A DNA stretch of 64,000 bases from an uncultured Collinsella sp. (GCA_934654835.1 CAKUGY010000001.1:124001-188000), one strand, 5' to 3'. Counted from the first letter of the stretch, positions 16,711-26,215 are shown. The notes: a model not told the origin generated them from the sequence alone. A program made the numbers and translations.

Positions 16711-18735
16711 CTACATAAGGTCGCAGATGGCCGCGGCAAAGGCTACGGGGTCCTCGGGGAGGATGCCCTCGACGAGCAGGGCCTGGTCATAAAGCAGGCC
16801 GGAGTACTGCTTGATCTTGTCGGCGTCGCCTGCCTTCTGAGCAGAGACGAGCTTGGCAAAGACCGGGTGCTTGGCATTGAGCTCGAGCACGCGCTGGCTC
16901 TTGGGCATACCCTCGGGCGCGCCCTCAGGGCCCTTCTGGAGCACCTTCTCCATCTCGAGCGACAGCGGACCCTCAGTAGTGATGCAAGCCGGGGCATCGG
17001 TTAGGCGCGCGGAGACGGCGACCTTCTCCACCTTGTCGCCGAGCGCCTCCTTCATAGCGCTAAAGAGGTCCTCGTTCTCCTTGGTGGCGTCCTCGGCCTC
17101 CTTCTTCTCGTCCTCGGTCGCCAGGTCAAGATCGCCGGTCGCGACGTTCTTGAGCTCCAGATGACGATCCTCGACCTCGGGCTCGGCACCGTCGGCAACG
17201 GCCTTCTCGGCAGCCTCGCGAGCGGCATCGTCCTCATAAATCTTAGGCATATCTGCCGCCACGTACTCGCGCATGGCCTGGAACGTGAACTCGTCCACGT
17301 CCTGCGTCAGCAGCAGCACGTCGTAGCCGCGGTCGAGCACGCCCTTCACCACGGGCATCTTGGCCAGGCGCTCGCGCGAGTCGCCGGCGGCGTAGTAGAT
17401 GGCCTTCTGGTCTGCAGGCATGCCCTTGGCATACTCGGCCAGGGTAATCATCTTCTGCTCCTTGGCGGACCAGAACAGCAGCAGATCGGCGAGCTCGTCG
17501 GCCTTCATGCCATAGCTCGAGTAGATGCCGTACTTAAGGCCGCGGCCAAAGTTCTCAAAGAACTTCTCGTAGGCCTCGCGGTCGTTGTCACGCATATCCT
17601 CGAGGTCGGCGGTGATCTTCTTCTCGACGCGCTTGGCGATGGCCTTGAGCTGACGGTTCTGTTGCAGCGTCTCACGCGAGATGTTGAGCGACACGTCGGC
17701 GGAATCCACGACGCCACGGACAAAGTTGTAGTAATCGGGCAGCAGGTCGTCGCACTTCTCCATGATCAGGACGTTAGAGCTGTAGAGCGCCAGGCCCTTC
17801 TCGTAATCTTTGCTGTACAGATCGAACGGCGCGCGACCCGGCACAAACAGCAGGGCGTCGTACTCGAGCGTACCCTCGGCATGGAAGCTGATGGTGCGAG
17901 CCGGATCGTCAAAGTCGTGGAACGTGGACTTGTAGAACTCGTCGTAGTCCTTCTGCTCAACATCGGAGCTGCGCTTCTTCCAGATCGGCGTCATGGAGTT
18001 GACGGTCTCGAGCTCCTGGTAGTCCTCGTACTCGGGCGTGTAATCGTCCGGCGCGTCCTCGGGCTTGGGCTTCTGACGGCTCTTGCTCACCATCATCTGA
18101 ATCGGGTAGCGCACATAGTTGCTGTACTGCTGAATCAGGCTCTTGAGGCCCCACTCGGTCAGGAAGCGATCGTAAGTCTCGGCCTCGCCGTCGGCGTCGA
18201 GCTTCTCGTTCTCGCGCAGCGTCAGGATGACATCGGTACCGTGCTCGGCGCGCTCACCGTCCTCGATGGTATAACCCTCAAGGCCGTCGGACTCCCACAC
18301 GTGGGCGGCGTCCTCGCCGTAGGCGCGGCTGACGACTTTCACGTGGTTGGCGACCATAAAGGCCGAGTAGAAGCCCACGCCAAACTGGCCGATGATATCG
18401 ACATCGGAGCCCTGCTGCTCGGCGTTCTCGGTCTTAAACTCCTCGGAGCCGGAGTGGGCGATGGTACCCAGGTTGCGCTCGAGCTCCTCGGCAGTCATGC
18501 CGATGCCGTTATCCGAGATGGTGATGGTGCGAGCATCCTTGTCGAAGGAGACGCGAATGGCCAGGTCGCCCTGGTCGAGCTTGACGCTCGGATCCTGCAG
18601 GCTCTTAAAGTTGAGCTTGTCGACGGCATCGCTCGCGTTGGAGATAAGCTCGCGCAGGAAGATTTCCTTATTGGTGTAGATAGAGTTGATCATGAGGTCG
18701 AGCAGTTTTTTGCTCTCGGTCTTAAATTGACGCAT
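16711..18735 (-). CDS. htpG: Molecular chaperone HtpG (Hsp90)
   Basis: ATP-dependent cytosolic chaperone of 674 residues, a normal length. The N-terminal GHKL ATPase shows RELISNASDAVDKL, DNGIGMT and GQFGVGFYSAFMVA; the middle domain and the C-terminal dimerisation domain follow. AAAGGAC precedes the ATG. The C-terminal third carries a Glu/Lys-rich linker. No heat-shock operator (CIRCE-type) was recognised in the 200-bp upstream region. Confidence 0.97.
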   Translation of the reverse strand: MRQFKTESKKLLDLMINSIYTNKEIFLRELISNASDAVDKLNFKSLQDPSVKLDQGDLAIRVSFDKDARTITISDNGIGMTAEELERNLGTIAHSGSEEFKTENAEQQGSDVDIIGQFGVGFYSAFMVANHVKVVSRAYGEDAAHVWESDGLEGYTIEDGERAEHGTDVILTLRENEKLDADGEAETYDRFLTEWGLKSLIQQYSNYVRYPIQMMVSKSRQKPKPEDAPDDYTPEYEDYQELETVNSMTPIWKKRSSDVEQKDYDEFYKSTFHDFDDPARTISFHAEGTLEYDALLFVPGRAPFDLYSKDYEKGLALYSSNVLIMEKCDDLLPDYYNFVRGVVDSADVSLNISRETLQQNRQLKAIAKRVEKKITADLEDMRDNDREAYEKFFENFGRGLKYGIYSSYGMKADELADLLLFWSAKEQKMITLAEYAKGMPADQKAIYYAAGDSRERLAKMPVVKGVLDRGYDVLLLTQDVDEFTFQAMREYVAADMPKIYEDDAAREAAEKAVADGAEPEVEDRHLELKNVATGDLDLATEDEKKEAEDATKENEDLFSAMKEALGDKVEKVAVSARLTDAPACITTEGPLSLEMEKVLQKGPEGAPEGMPKSQRVLELNAKHPVFAKLVSAQKAGDADKIKQYSGLLYDQALLVEGILPEDPVAFAAAICDLM

Positions 18736-18943
18736 GTGCAGTCCTTTCGCGCTACCCCTGCCCGCAAAAACGGCCCGGTTGCCCGAGCCGCATTGCAGAC
18801 CTGCTATGTTCAGACTTAGATTTTATAACCCATTAGCGCGCATATATACACACGGAACCGAAAAACTGTATGTCGGAACGCCGGAACGCCCATGCGTCGA
18901 TTGCCAAGGAGTGTCCCCAGCTGCCGGCAGAAAAGGAACGTCC
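18736..18943. other. Intergenic region with an imperfect direct repeat
   Basis: Holds the htpG promoter on the minus strand and a pair of related 18-mers, AAGGAGTGTCCCCAGCTG (18906-18923) and AAGGAACGTCCCTATCTG (18933-18950), 27 bp apart. The second runs into the end of the acetyltransferase gene. A tandem CGGAACGC pair lies near 18874-18889. Confidence 0.55.
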
Positions 18944-19444
18944 CTATCTGTCGCCCATGCGCTTGGCCATCCAGGCGTGGGGCTGGCCTTCGTCCTCATA
19001 GTCCACGGGCGCGATCTGGGTATAGCCCGCCTTGGCGTAGAGCGGCAGCACGTACTCCTGCGCGTGCAGCTTTATGAGCTTGGCGCCGGCATCACGCGCG
19101 ACAGCATCGCTAGCCTCGATAATCTTGCTCGCTAGACCGCGGCGACGCATAGCCGGCAGCACGGCGACGCGCCCCATAATGTAGGTCTCCCCCGCCGCGA
19201 CGCCTTCGTCCATATCGCACGCAGGCGACGCCGGTGCCTCGGAATCGGCCATGCGCTCCAGCTCCTCAGGGAACACGCGCGAGCAGCCGGCGAGCTCACC
19301 GTCCACGTACAGCGTCACATGAATGCAGCTCGGGGCCTCGTCGATCTGGTCGAACTCATTCTCGTAGCCCTGCTCATCCATAAAGACAGCGCGGCGCACC
19401 AGCGCCGCGTCCTCAAAGCATCCCGTCTTAATTTGAATATCCAT
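18944..19444 (-). CDS. GNAT family N-acetyltransferase
   Basis: 166 residues, one GNAT domain. The acetyl-CoA loop region reads VAVLPAMRRRGLASKII (the R/Q-x-x-G-x-G/A pattern). The strand IKLHAQEYVLPLYAKAGY that follows is typical of small-molecule acetyltransferases related to ElaA/YjdJ. The ATG at 19444 is chosen over an upstream TTG, because GGAGGGG lies six bases before it. The acceptor substrate is unknown. It follows the CpsB-like gene on the same strand with a 39-bp gap, so it may be co-transcribed. Confidence 0.85.
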   Translation of the reverse strand: MDIQIKTGCFEDAALVRRAVFMDEQGYENEFDQIDEAPSCIHVTLYVDGELAGCSRVFPEELERMADSEAPASPACDMDEGVAAGETYIMGRVAVLPAMRRRGLASKIIEASDAVARDAGAKLIKLHAQEYVLPLYAKAGYTQIAPVDYEDEGQPHAWMAKRMGDR

Positions 19445-19483
19445 AGTCGCCCCTCCGTTCAAAGCAAACGTTAGGGACAGATT

Positions 19484-20134
19484 TTAGCGAAAATGAGCAC
19501 CGCGCACGCTAAACTTGGCGCGCGCCTTTGCCAGGCAGTCGTAGTGACGTACATTGTGGGCATCGCTCGCAATAAAGCTGTACAGGCCCTCGTCGAACAG
19601 GCGCTGCGCCGGCTTTTTCTCGCGACCAAAGCGCCCGCCGGCAATAAAATCTGCCGAAGCCTGCAGCTTGCAGCCCATATCGACCAGACGCTCGGCAATG
19701 CCAACGTCCTTCTGGATGGCCCTATAGCGCTCCGGATGCGCAATGATAACCTGGTAGCCGCGGCACTGCAGGTCATAAATCGTGTTCTCGTATTCCTCAA
19801 AGTCATACGAATCGGCGCGCGTTGAGAGCTCGAGCAAAAACTCGTTCGATCCATCAAAGTGCAGGCGATCGGACCACTCAATACCCAAATCCATCAGTTT
19901 GGCATGGTTGACCTCAAAGCCCATCTGCAAATGCATATCGCCCGCATGGGCACACAGGAGTCGATAGGCCTCCCACATATTGGCGTAGTCAAAGTATGGG
20001 TCCCGGCAGTGCGGCGTGCACACCATGTGCGTAACGCCGACGGCGCGGGCCGCCTCGAGCATCGCCAAGCTCTGCTCGAGGTTCGCCGCGCCGTCGTCAA
20101 CTCCGGGCAGGATATGGCAGTGGATGTCTCTCAT
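19484..20134 (-). CDS. cpsB: CpsB/CapC-type tyrosine-protein phosphatase
   Basis: 216 residues, PHP-fold manganese-dependent phosphatase that dephosphorylates bacterial tyrosine kinases of capsule systems. Metal ligands are visible in DIHCHILPGVDDG at the N-terminus, CTPH, FEVNH, AHPERY and ASDAHN near the C-terminus. It is the last gene of the chain-length regulator, kinase, phosphatase trio transcribed from 21575, and is presumably the off-switch for the kinase next to it. Confidence 0.93.
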   Translation of the reverse strand: MRDIHCHILPGVDDGAANLEQSLAMLEAARAVGVTHMVCTPHCRDPYFDYANMWEAYRLLCAHAGDMHLQMGFEVNHAKLMDLGIEWSDRLHFDGSNEFLLELSTRADSYDFEEYENTIYDLQCRGYQVIIAHPERYRAIQKDVGIAERLVDMGCKLQASADFIAGGRFGREKKPAQRLFDEGLYSFIASDAHNVRHYDCLAKARAKFSVRGAHFR

Positions 20135-20159
20135 ATCGCCCTCTTATCTGCGTCCTTGC

Positions 20160-20915
20160 TTATTTCTTAAAGCGCTTCGCCTTCGCAGGGGTGCCCGATG
20201 CAGCGGCGCCGCCAACAGCAGGATCAACTCCGACTGCAGCATTGTTCTGCCCCTTATCCCCGCCATAGTACGAGTAGTAATAATCGTGGCTCGACGTCTC
20301 GCAGCAGTTCATGACCGTACCGATCACGTTGACCTCGGCCTTATTGAGCTGGTCGAAGGCGGCAAGAATCTCGTTGCGCTTGGCAAAGTCCTGGCGGACG
20401 ACATAGATGGTGCCGTCGGTAATTGCGGCGACCTCGGCAGCGTCGACGAACGTGCCCACGGGCGGCGTATCAAAGATGACGTACTGGTACTTTTCCTCCA
20501 GCGCGGCGACAAGCTTGGCAAAGCGGCGCGAAGCAATGATGTCGGCCGGATTGGGAATGCGCGGCTCGGCATCGAGGAAGAAGAGGTTGGGCTGACCGGT
20601 GTCGATGACGGCCTCGTCGATCGACATCTGATCGGAAAGCACGGCGTACAGGCCACCGGCATGGCGGATGCCCAGCAGGTTGGCAAGTGTACGGTGGCGC
20701 ATATCGCACTCGACGAGCAGAACGCTCTTGCCACTGGTTGCGATGGCCTGAGCCAGGTTGAGCGCGATGGTGGACTTGCCCTCGTTGGGAATGGAGGAGG
20801 TCACCGTAATGGACTTGATGGGCGTATCGACGCTCGCAAAGCGAATGTTGGCGAGCAGCGTCTTGGCTGCGTTGTTAAAGGCGAGGGTATCGCCGGATTT
20901 CTTCTTACGGGCCAT
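20160..20915 (-). CDS. cpsD: CpsD/CapB-type tyrosine-protein kinase
   Basis: 251 residues, BY-kinase catalytic domain as a separate protein. Walker A is SSIPNEGKST (residues 40-49), Walker A-prime is VLLVECDMR, and Walker B is YVIFDTPP. The autophosphorylation cluster is DYYYSYYGGD near residues 214-223. A Lys-rich end (KAKRFKK) follows. It needs the membrane adaptor encoded just upstream (three-base gap) for activation, as in Gram-positive capsule systems. It controls polysaccharide chain length or export, but no glycosyltransferases are adjacent. Confidence 0.94.
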   Translation of the reverse strand: MARKKKSGDTLAFNNAAKTLLANIRFASVDTPIKSITVTSSIPNEGKSTIALNLAQAIATSGKSVLLVECDMRHRTLANLLGIRHAGGLYAVLSDQMSIDEAVIDTGQPNLFFLDAEPRIPNPADIIASRRFAKLVAALEEKYQYVIFDTPPVGTFVDAAEVAAITDGTIYVVRQDFAKRNEILAAFDQLNKAEVNVIGTVMNCCETSSHDYYYSYYGGDKGQNNAAVGVDPAVGGAAASGTPAKAKRFKK

Positions 20916-20918
20916 GGA

Positions 20919-21575
20919 TTACTTACCGCCCTTCACAACGGGGAAACGGCCGATAACGGGCACGCCGAGCAGCTCGACGGCATCATCGACGGAACGGACA
21001 CGCGTGTTGAGCATGTCGAGCAGCACAACGATCGCAACGGCGACAAACAGGCCGGCCAGAGCGGCGACCGCGATATAGAGCTTGCGGTTGGGGCCGCTGG
21101 GCTGAGTGGGGACCTTTGCCTTGTCGATGACGTTGACGGCCTGGGCGGCGTCGACATCCTGGGCCACGGTGGAAACCGAGTTGGCCATGGCGTTGGCGAC
21201 GGCGGCAGCACCATCGGGGCTGGCACCGGTCACGGACAGCGAGATAACACGGGTCGTGGTCTCGCTCGTAACGCTCACCTTATAGTCGTTCAGGTTAGAA
21301 AGGCCCAGCTCCTTGGCGGCGCCGCTCTTAACGCTGTCGCTATCGAGCAGCGTGGCGATGTCGTTGGAGAGCATCTGGCTCGCCGACAGATCGTTGTAGT
21401 AGCTCGTCTGGCTACCATCGGTCTTGGCGAGAATGTACATGCTCGTCGTGGCGGTGTAGGTGTTGTCCATCATGGTAAAGGACACGACACCCATGGCGAT
21501 CGCGCAGACCACCGGGAGGGCGATGACCAGCTTGAGGTGCTTTTTAAGCAGCTGGAACAGTTCGAGAAGGGTCAT
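20919..21575 (-). CDS. cpsC: Wzz/CpsC-type chain-length regulator, kinase adaptor
   Basis: 218 residues with two helices (about 18-40 and 165-190) flanking an extracellular domain. The cytoplasmic tail NTRVRSVDDAVELLGVPVIGRFP is the classic C-terminal segment that activates a separate BY-kinase. It is the first gene of the trio; AAAGGCAAG precedes the ATG. No LytR-CpsA-Psr gene or polymerase is found beside it. Confidence 0.93.
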   Translation of the reverse strand: MTLLELFQLLKKHLKLVIALPVVCAIAMGVVSFTMMDNTYTATTSMYILAKTDGSQTSYYNDLSASQMLSNDIATLLDSDSVKSGAAKELGLSNLNDYKVSVTSETTTRVISLSVTGASPDGAAAVANAMANSVSTVAQDVDAAQAVNVIDKAKVPTQPSGPNRKLYIAVAALAGLFVAVAIVVLLDMLNTRVRSVDDAVELLGVPVIGRFPVVKGGK

Positions 21576-21693
21576 GCAGCTTGCCTTTCATTTCCCTAGT
21601 TCGTATCGACAAAACTGCTCGTTATAATATCGCATCTTTCCGCCAAGTCCGAACTCTATACATAAGATACAGCACGCATAATATAGTTGCGCA

Positions 21694-21734
21694 ACAACAA
21701 CGCCGCATCGGAGACTCCGATACGGCGTTGTTGT
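21694..21734. terminator. Hairpin downstream of the PhoR-like kinase gene
   Basis: ACAACAACGCCG and CGGCGTTGTTGT close around an ATCGGAGACTCCGAT inner hairpin. It lies about 20 bp after the histidine kinase stop and could end that transcript; the flanking T-richness is weak. Confidence 0.65.
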
Positions 21735-21754
21735 CCAGTTAATTTGCCATGTCG

Positions 21755-23179
21755 CTACGCGAACGGCTCCTCCTGTTGCACGGGAAACGTCACCGTGATG
21801 GTGGTCCCCACGCCCGGCTCGCTCGACAGGTCAATCGCGGCGTGATGGTACAGAGCGGCGTGCTTGACGATCGCCAAGCCCAGACCGGTTCCACCGCGCG
21901 CCTTGGAACGGCTCTTATCCACGCGGTAGAAGCGCTCGAACACTTTGCCCTGCTCCTCGGGCGCGATACCAATGCCAGTATCGGCAACCGACAGATACGG
22001 ATGTCCCTCATCGTTGGTCCCGCAGCGCAGCGTGACCGTACCTCCCGGCCGGTTGTAGCGAATAGCATTGCTTGCCAGGTTATAGATCAACTCATCGATC
22101 AGGCGCGACACGCCCTCGATCACCACGGGACTCGCCTCGTGTCCAATGCTCACATTCGACTGCCGGGCAACCTGCTCAAGACGCTGCTCCACCGTCAAGA
22201 TGGCACGGGAGAGCTCGATGGGCTCCGTTGATCCAATGGGCACTGCCTCGCCCTCGGCCGCCCGCTCTGCCTCGTCCAAGTTGGAAAGCGTAAGAATGTC
22301 GTTGACGAGCGCCGCCAGACGGCCCGCCTCGCGATAGATGCGACCGCCAAAGTTGCGCAGGTCATCCTCGCCCTCGACCATACCGTTTGCAATAAGCTCG
22401 GCATAGCCCGAGATCGCGGTAAGCGGGGTCTTGAGCTCGTGGGTGATATTTGCCGTAAACTCACGACGCATGCGGTCGTTATCCGCCAGCACCGCCATCT
22501 GGCGCTTGAGCTCTTGGCGCTGCGACTCGATGCGCTCGAGCATGGGGACCATCTCGGCATAGGCATGCTCATAGCTACGGCGCGGGTGGTCCAGATTCAC
22601 CTCTTGCAGTGGCGCGATGATGGCGCGGGACTCGCGTCGTGCCAGGAAAAACGAGAGCACCGCGCCCGCTGCCGCGATGAGCAGCATCGGCGCCACGAGC
22701 GAGAGCAAAATCGCCCCAACGCCAGGTTGAGCTTGCGCCAAGCGAACAACTTGGCCGTTGTCGAGCCGGACGGCGCGGTACAGCATTATTTCGTCGAGTG
22801 TAGAGCTCGAACGTTCCGCAGAGCCCGTGCCGTTCTCAAGCGCCTCGACAACCTCGGGGCGATCGCCGTGATTGGGCAGCATTGAAGGCGATGCCTCGTT
22901 ATCGTAGGCAACCGAACCGTCCTTGTTGATCAGCGTGATACGAAGGTCCTCGCGATCGAGGCTGCGCAGGAACGGGATGGGCTCCTGCTGCTCGTCGAGG
23001 GCGGCAGCGATGAGTTCGGTTTCCTGCGCCAGATTGGCACTCGTAGCGTCCGCCAGGGTGTTTTGAACGAAGAACGCACCCAGCACCGTAAACGCCAAAA
23101 TGACCGCCATAGCGCAGACAAATATCGTCGCAAACACGCGATGCGACAGCGTGTGTTTTCCCTGAGGGGCAAAGACCAC
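21755..23179 (-). CDS. Sensor histidine kinase, PhoR-like
   Basis: 474 residues. Two helices (about 12-36 and 178-200) flank an extracytoplasmic sensor domain. The phospho-acceptor motif is FTANITHELKTPLTAISGY, followed by N (LIYNLASNAIRYN), G1 (VADTGIGI), F (FERFYRVDKSRS) and G2 (GGTGLGLAI) boxes. It pairs with the response regulator three bases upstream; translation starts at GTG. The pairing with a PhoB-like regulator and a pstB gene suggests phosphate sensing (inference). Confidence 0.9.
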   Translation of the reverse strand: MVFAPQGKHTLSHRVFATIFVCAMAVILAFTVLGAFFVQNTLADATSANLAQETELIAAALDEQQEPIPFLRSLDREDLRITLINKDGSVAYDNEASPSMLPNHGDRPEVVEALENGTGSAERSSSTLDEIMLYRAVRLDNGQVVRLAQAQPGVGAILLSLVAPMLLIAAAGAVLSFFLARRESRAIIAPLQEVNLDHPRRSYEHAYAEMVPMLERIESQRQELKRQMAVLADNDRMRREFTANITHELKTPLTAISGYAELIANGMVEGEDDLRNFGGRIYREAGRLAALVNDILTLSNLDEAERAAEGEAVPIGSTEPIELSRAILTVEQRLEQVARQSNVSIGHEASPVVIEGVSRLIDELIYNLASNAIRYNRPGGTVTLRCGTNDEGHPYLSVADTGIGIAPEEQGKVFERFYRVDKSRSKARGGTGLGLAIVKHAALYHHAAIDLSSEPGVGTTITVTFPVQQEEPFA

Positions 23180-23182
23180 GAG

Positions 23183-23911
23183 CTATTCCTCCGATGGGGC
23201 CGTCGGGGCATCGGCACCTTCGGCACCATCGCCGGCCGAAGGCTCGGCCAGGCGGTAACCAACACCGCGTACCGTCTCGATGGCGCCCGCATGCTCGCCG
23301 AGCTTTTGGCGGAGCGTCTGCACGTGCACATCGACGGTGCGCGAACCGCCGTCGAAGTCCCAGCCCCACACGCTCTGCAGCAGCGACTCGCGGGTAAAGA
23401 CCACGCCAGGCTTGCGCATGAGGTACTCGAGCAGGTCGAACTCGCGCAGGGTGAGCTTGAGCGGCTCACCGGCAACAGTCACCTCACGGTGGCTGGGCGA
23501 AAGCACGATATCGCCCACGCTGAGCACATCGCTCGCCTGCTTGACCATGCCGCCACGACGCAACAGCGCACGACAGCGGCTTGCGAGCTCCATGAGCGAA
23601 AACGGCTTGGTCAGGTAGTCATCGGCACCGCCGTCGAGCGCCATGACCTTGTCGAGCTCGGTGTCCTTGGCGGTGAGCATCATAATGGGCACCGTCGCCG
23701 TCAGGCGGTCGGCGCGCAGGCGACGCATAATTGCCAAGCCATCGGTATCGGGCAGCATGATGTCGAGCAGGACAGCATCGGGCACCCGTCGCGCCACGGC
23801 AGCCTTAAACTCGCCATCGCACGAAAAGCCCTCGGCCTCAATCCCCTGCTTGCGCAGTGCATAGACCGTCAGATCCCTGATGTTGTCATCGTCCTCGACG
23901 TAATAGATCAT
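23183..23911 (-). CDS. OmpR/PhoB-family response regulator
   Basis: 242 residues: a receiver domain (DDD near residues 6-8, phospho-Asp in LLDIMLPDTDGL, Lys in TKPFS) and a C-terminal winged helix (LTLREFDLLEYL, GGSRTVDVHVQTLRQKLG, VRGVGYRL). Its C-terminus has a Gly/Ala/Pro-rich tail of about 20 residues. It lies between pstB (64 bp upstream) and its kinase, which matches a Pho-type regulator. Confidence 0.92.
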   Translation of the reverse strand: MIYYVEDDDNIRDLTVYALRKQGIEAEGFSCDGEFKAAVARRVPDAVLLDIMLPDTDGLAIMRRLRADRLTATVPIMMLTAKDTELDKVMALDGGADDYLTKPFSLMELASRCRALLRRGGMVKQASDVLSVGDIVLSPSHREVTVAGEPLKLTLREFDLLEYLMRKPGVVFTRESLLQSVWGWDFDGGSRTVDVHVQTLRQKLGEHAGAIETVRGVGYRLAEPSAGDGAEGADAPTAPSEE

Positions 23912-23975
23912 GTTGAACCCCTTTGCGGCCGGTATGACCGCATCTTAACCCTAAAGGCGCCTGTACTAGATAGTA

Positions 23976-24851
23976 TCAGCCAAAACGACCCGTCAAATAA
24001 TCCGCCGTACGCGGATCGGTCGGGTTTTTGAATAGCTGCGCGGTGGGCGCGTGCTCCACCAGCTCGCCCAGCAAAAAGAACGCGACCGAGTCGGAGATGC
24101 GCGCAGCCTGCTGCATGTTGTGCGTAACGACCACCAACGTGCAGGTCTCCTTGAGCTCGCAGGCCAGCTGCTCAACCACCAGCGTCGACACGGGATCGAG
24201 GGCGCTCGTGGGCTCATCCATCAGCAGAATGTCGGGCTGCACGGCCAGCGCGCGAGCGATACACAGGCGCTGCTGCTGTCCGCCCGAAAGGCCCAGGCCC
24301 GATTCCTTGAGCTTGTCCTTGACCTCATCCCACAGGGCAGCACGGCGTAGGGAGTCCTCGACCAGCTCATCGAGCACGGCGCGGTCGCGCACCCCCATGC
24401 CGCGAGGGCCATAGGCGACGTTGTCGTAGATGCTCATGGGAAACGGGTTGGGGCGCTGGAACACCATACCCACGCGCTGGCGCAGGCGGCAGATGTCGTA
24501 ATCGCCAAGAATATCCTGGCCGTCGAGTGCGATCCTTCCCTCGATGCGGCAGTCCTTGATGCCATCGTTCATGCGGTTAAAGCAACGCAGCAGCGTTGAC
24601 TTGCCGCAGCCCGAAGGGCCGATAAACGAGGTGATCTGCTTGTCGCGGATCTTGATGGACACGTCCTTGAGCGCATGGTGGTCGCCATAGAACAGGTCGA
24701 GGCCCTCAACATCGATGCGCGTCGGCGAGGCGGCAAGATCCTCCACCGTGGGGCGAGTCGCATCCCCAACTTCGCGCTCGTGCGCGGCCTCGGCCTGCGC
24801 CTCCATGAGTTCCTCTAGCTCCGTGGGCTCCACAGCCGCAGCAGCCGCCAT
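23976..24851 (-). CDS. pstB: Phosphate ABC transporter ATPase PstB
   Basis: 291 residues from the ATG at 24851, which has GGAGG eight bases upstream; an upstream in-frame ATG overlaps that site. The first 45 residues are an unusual acidic Ala/Glu-rich extension before the ATPase core. Walker A is GPSGCGKST, the signature LSGGQQQR, and Walker B ILLMDEPTSALDP. FNRMND and MVFQRPNPFPMSIYDNVAYG are PstB-specific. The partner genes pstS, pstC, pstA and phoU are absent from this window. Confidence 0.94.
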   Translation of the reverse strand: MAAAAAVEPTELEELMEAQAEAAHEREVGDATRPTVEDLAASPTRIDVEGLDLFYGDHHALKDVSIKIRDKQITSFIGPSGCGKSTLLRCFNRMNDGIKDCRIEGRIALDGQDILGDYDICRLRQRVGMVFQRPNPFPMSIYDNVAYGPRGMGVRDRAVLDELVEDSLRRAALWDEVKDKLKESGLGLSGGQQQRLCIARALAVQPDILLMDEPTSALDPVSTLVVEQLACELKETCTLVVVTHNMQQAARISDSVAFFLLGELVEHAPTAQLFKNPTDPRTADYLTGRFG

Positions 24852-24954
24852 ATCGCATACCTCCACATCGATATCAATTCAGCAGTATCGATAGTAGAAA
24901 TCGCGGCTCATACGCACGTGAGCGCATTGTCAGGTGTTTGTAAGGTCGCCTTCG

Positions 24955-26190
24955 CTACGCGGCGGGCAGCTCAATGGTAAATACGGTATGCTCGGGCGTC
25001 GATTCGCACGCGATAGTGCCACCGTGCGCCGACACGATCTCCTTGGCGATGGCAAGCCCCAGCCCAGCGCCACCTCGATTGGTCGCGCGCGCCGCATCCA
25101 AGCGATAGAACTTCTCAAAAATCACCTTGAGCTTTGCCTCGGGGATAGGATCGCCCTGGTTGATAAAGCGCACCCGCACGCCGCCGCCAATGCGCCTGGC
25201 CTCAATCGTGATGGCCGAGCCTTCGTAGCTATAGGCGACGGCGTTTTTCATGATGTTGTTGAATACACGAGCCATCTTGTCGCCGTCCACGAGCACCGTC
25301 AGATCCTCGCAGATATCGACCTGGGCCTCCTTGTGCTGTTCGTTGAGGATGGGGTAGAACTCGTCGGCAACCTGCGCCAACAGCAATCCTAGGTCGACGT
25401 AGCCGCGGGTGAGCACGATGTCGTGGAAATCGAAGCGCGTGATATCAAAGAACTCCTCGATGAGCGTGTCGAGGCGGTGGGCTTTGTCGAGCGCCACGCC
25501 TGTAAAGTGCGCGCGCTGCTCAACCGGCAGGTCGGGCGCCTCCTGCAACAGCGAAAGGTAGCCCACCACGCTGGCAAGCGGCGTGCGCAGGTCATGCGCC
25601 AAGTATGTGACCAAATCGTCTTTGCGGTGCGACTCATCACGCAGGGCCTGCTGGACCTTGCGCTCGCGATCGCGCACGCGGTTGAGCGCGCCCTCGACCT
25701 CCAGAAAGTCGCCATCGATGCTGTCCCATGCGTCGGGGTGATCGATCAGGCGGTCCTGTATGCGGGCGGCAAGCACGCGGTCAGCATGCCGTTCGCCCTG
25801 CTCATAGCCCTGGTAGTACAGAGCGCGGCCACAAAAGAACAGGACGCACACGGCGAGCGCCAGCACAAAGCCGAGCATGTTGAACACAAAGCCGGCATCG
25901 AACAGCACCGGCCCCTCGATGCCGCCGAGCGCCATGGCGCCGATCGTCAGCGTTATAGCCCACGCGGCACCGCCAATCACCACGCAGCGACGCACAATTT
26001 CAAAGCGATCGATCAGCAAAAAGCCGATGAGTAGCACCGCCAAGATACCGACGATATTGTCGATACCGATCAACAGCAGGCTCAGCAAAAAGAGCAGCAC
26101 CGTTGCGAGCGCACGATTGTCGACGACTGCCCGTACATATTCAAAGAGTCGATCGGGCACCTCGAATGCCTGCTTATCGTCTTTTGTCAT
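24955..26190 (-). CDS. Sensor histidine kinase, VanS-like
   Basis: 411 residues from an ATG preceded by GAGGA; an upstream in-frame ATG overlaps the regulator gene and is rejected. About four membrane helices in the first 150 residues leave very little extracellular domain. The His box is YLAHDLRTPLASVVGYL, like VanS (HDLRTPL), followed by N (FNNIMKNAVAY), F (FEKFYRLDAARATNRGGAGLGLA) and G2 boxes. It follows its response regulator on the same strand (25-bp gap). The signal is unknown; cell-envelope stress is a fair guess from the neighbouring dacA. Confidence 0.88.
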   Translation of the reverse strand: MTKDDKQAFEVPDRLFEYVRAVVDNRALATVLLFLLSLLLIGIDNIVGILAVLLIGFLLIDRFEIVRRCVVIGGAAWAITLTIGAMALGGIEGPVLFDAGFVFNMLGFVLALAVCVLFFCGRALYYQGYEQGERHADRVLAARIQDRLIDHPDAWDSIDGDFLEVEGALNRVRDRERKVQQALRDESHRKDDLVTYLAHDLRTPLASVVGYLSLLQEAPDLPVEQRAHFTGVALDKAHRLDTLIEEFFDITRFDFHDIVLTRGYVDLGLLLAQVADEFYPILNEQHKEAQVDICEDLTVLVDGDKMARVFNNIMKNAVAYSYEGSAITIEARRIGGGVRVRFINQGDPIPEAKLKVIFEKFYRLDAARATNRGGAGLGLAIAKEIVSAHGGTIACESTPEHTVFTIELPAA

Positions 26191-26215
26191 GTCCACGTCC
26201 TCACAAACAAAGGCG

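Noticed and set aside
24852..24866. Upstream ATG of pstB as the start
   Set aside because: It overlaps the GGAGG ribosome site that serves the ATG at 24851.
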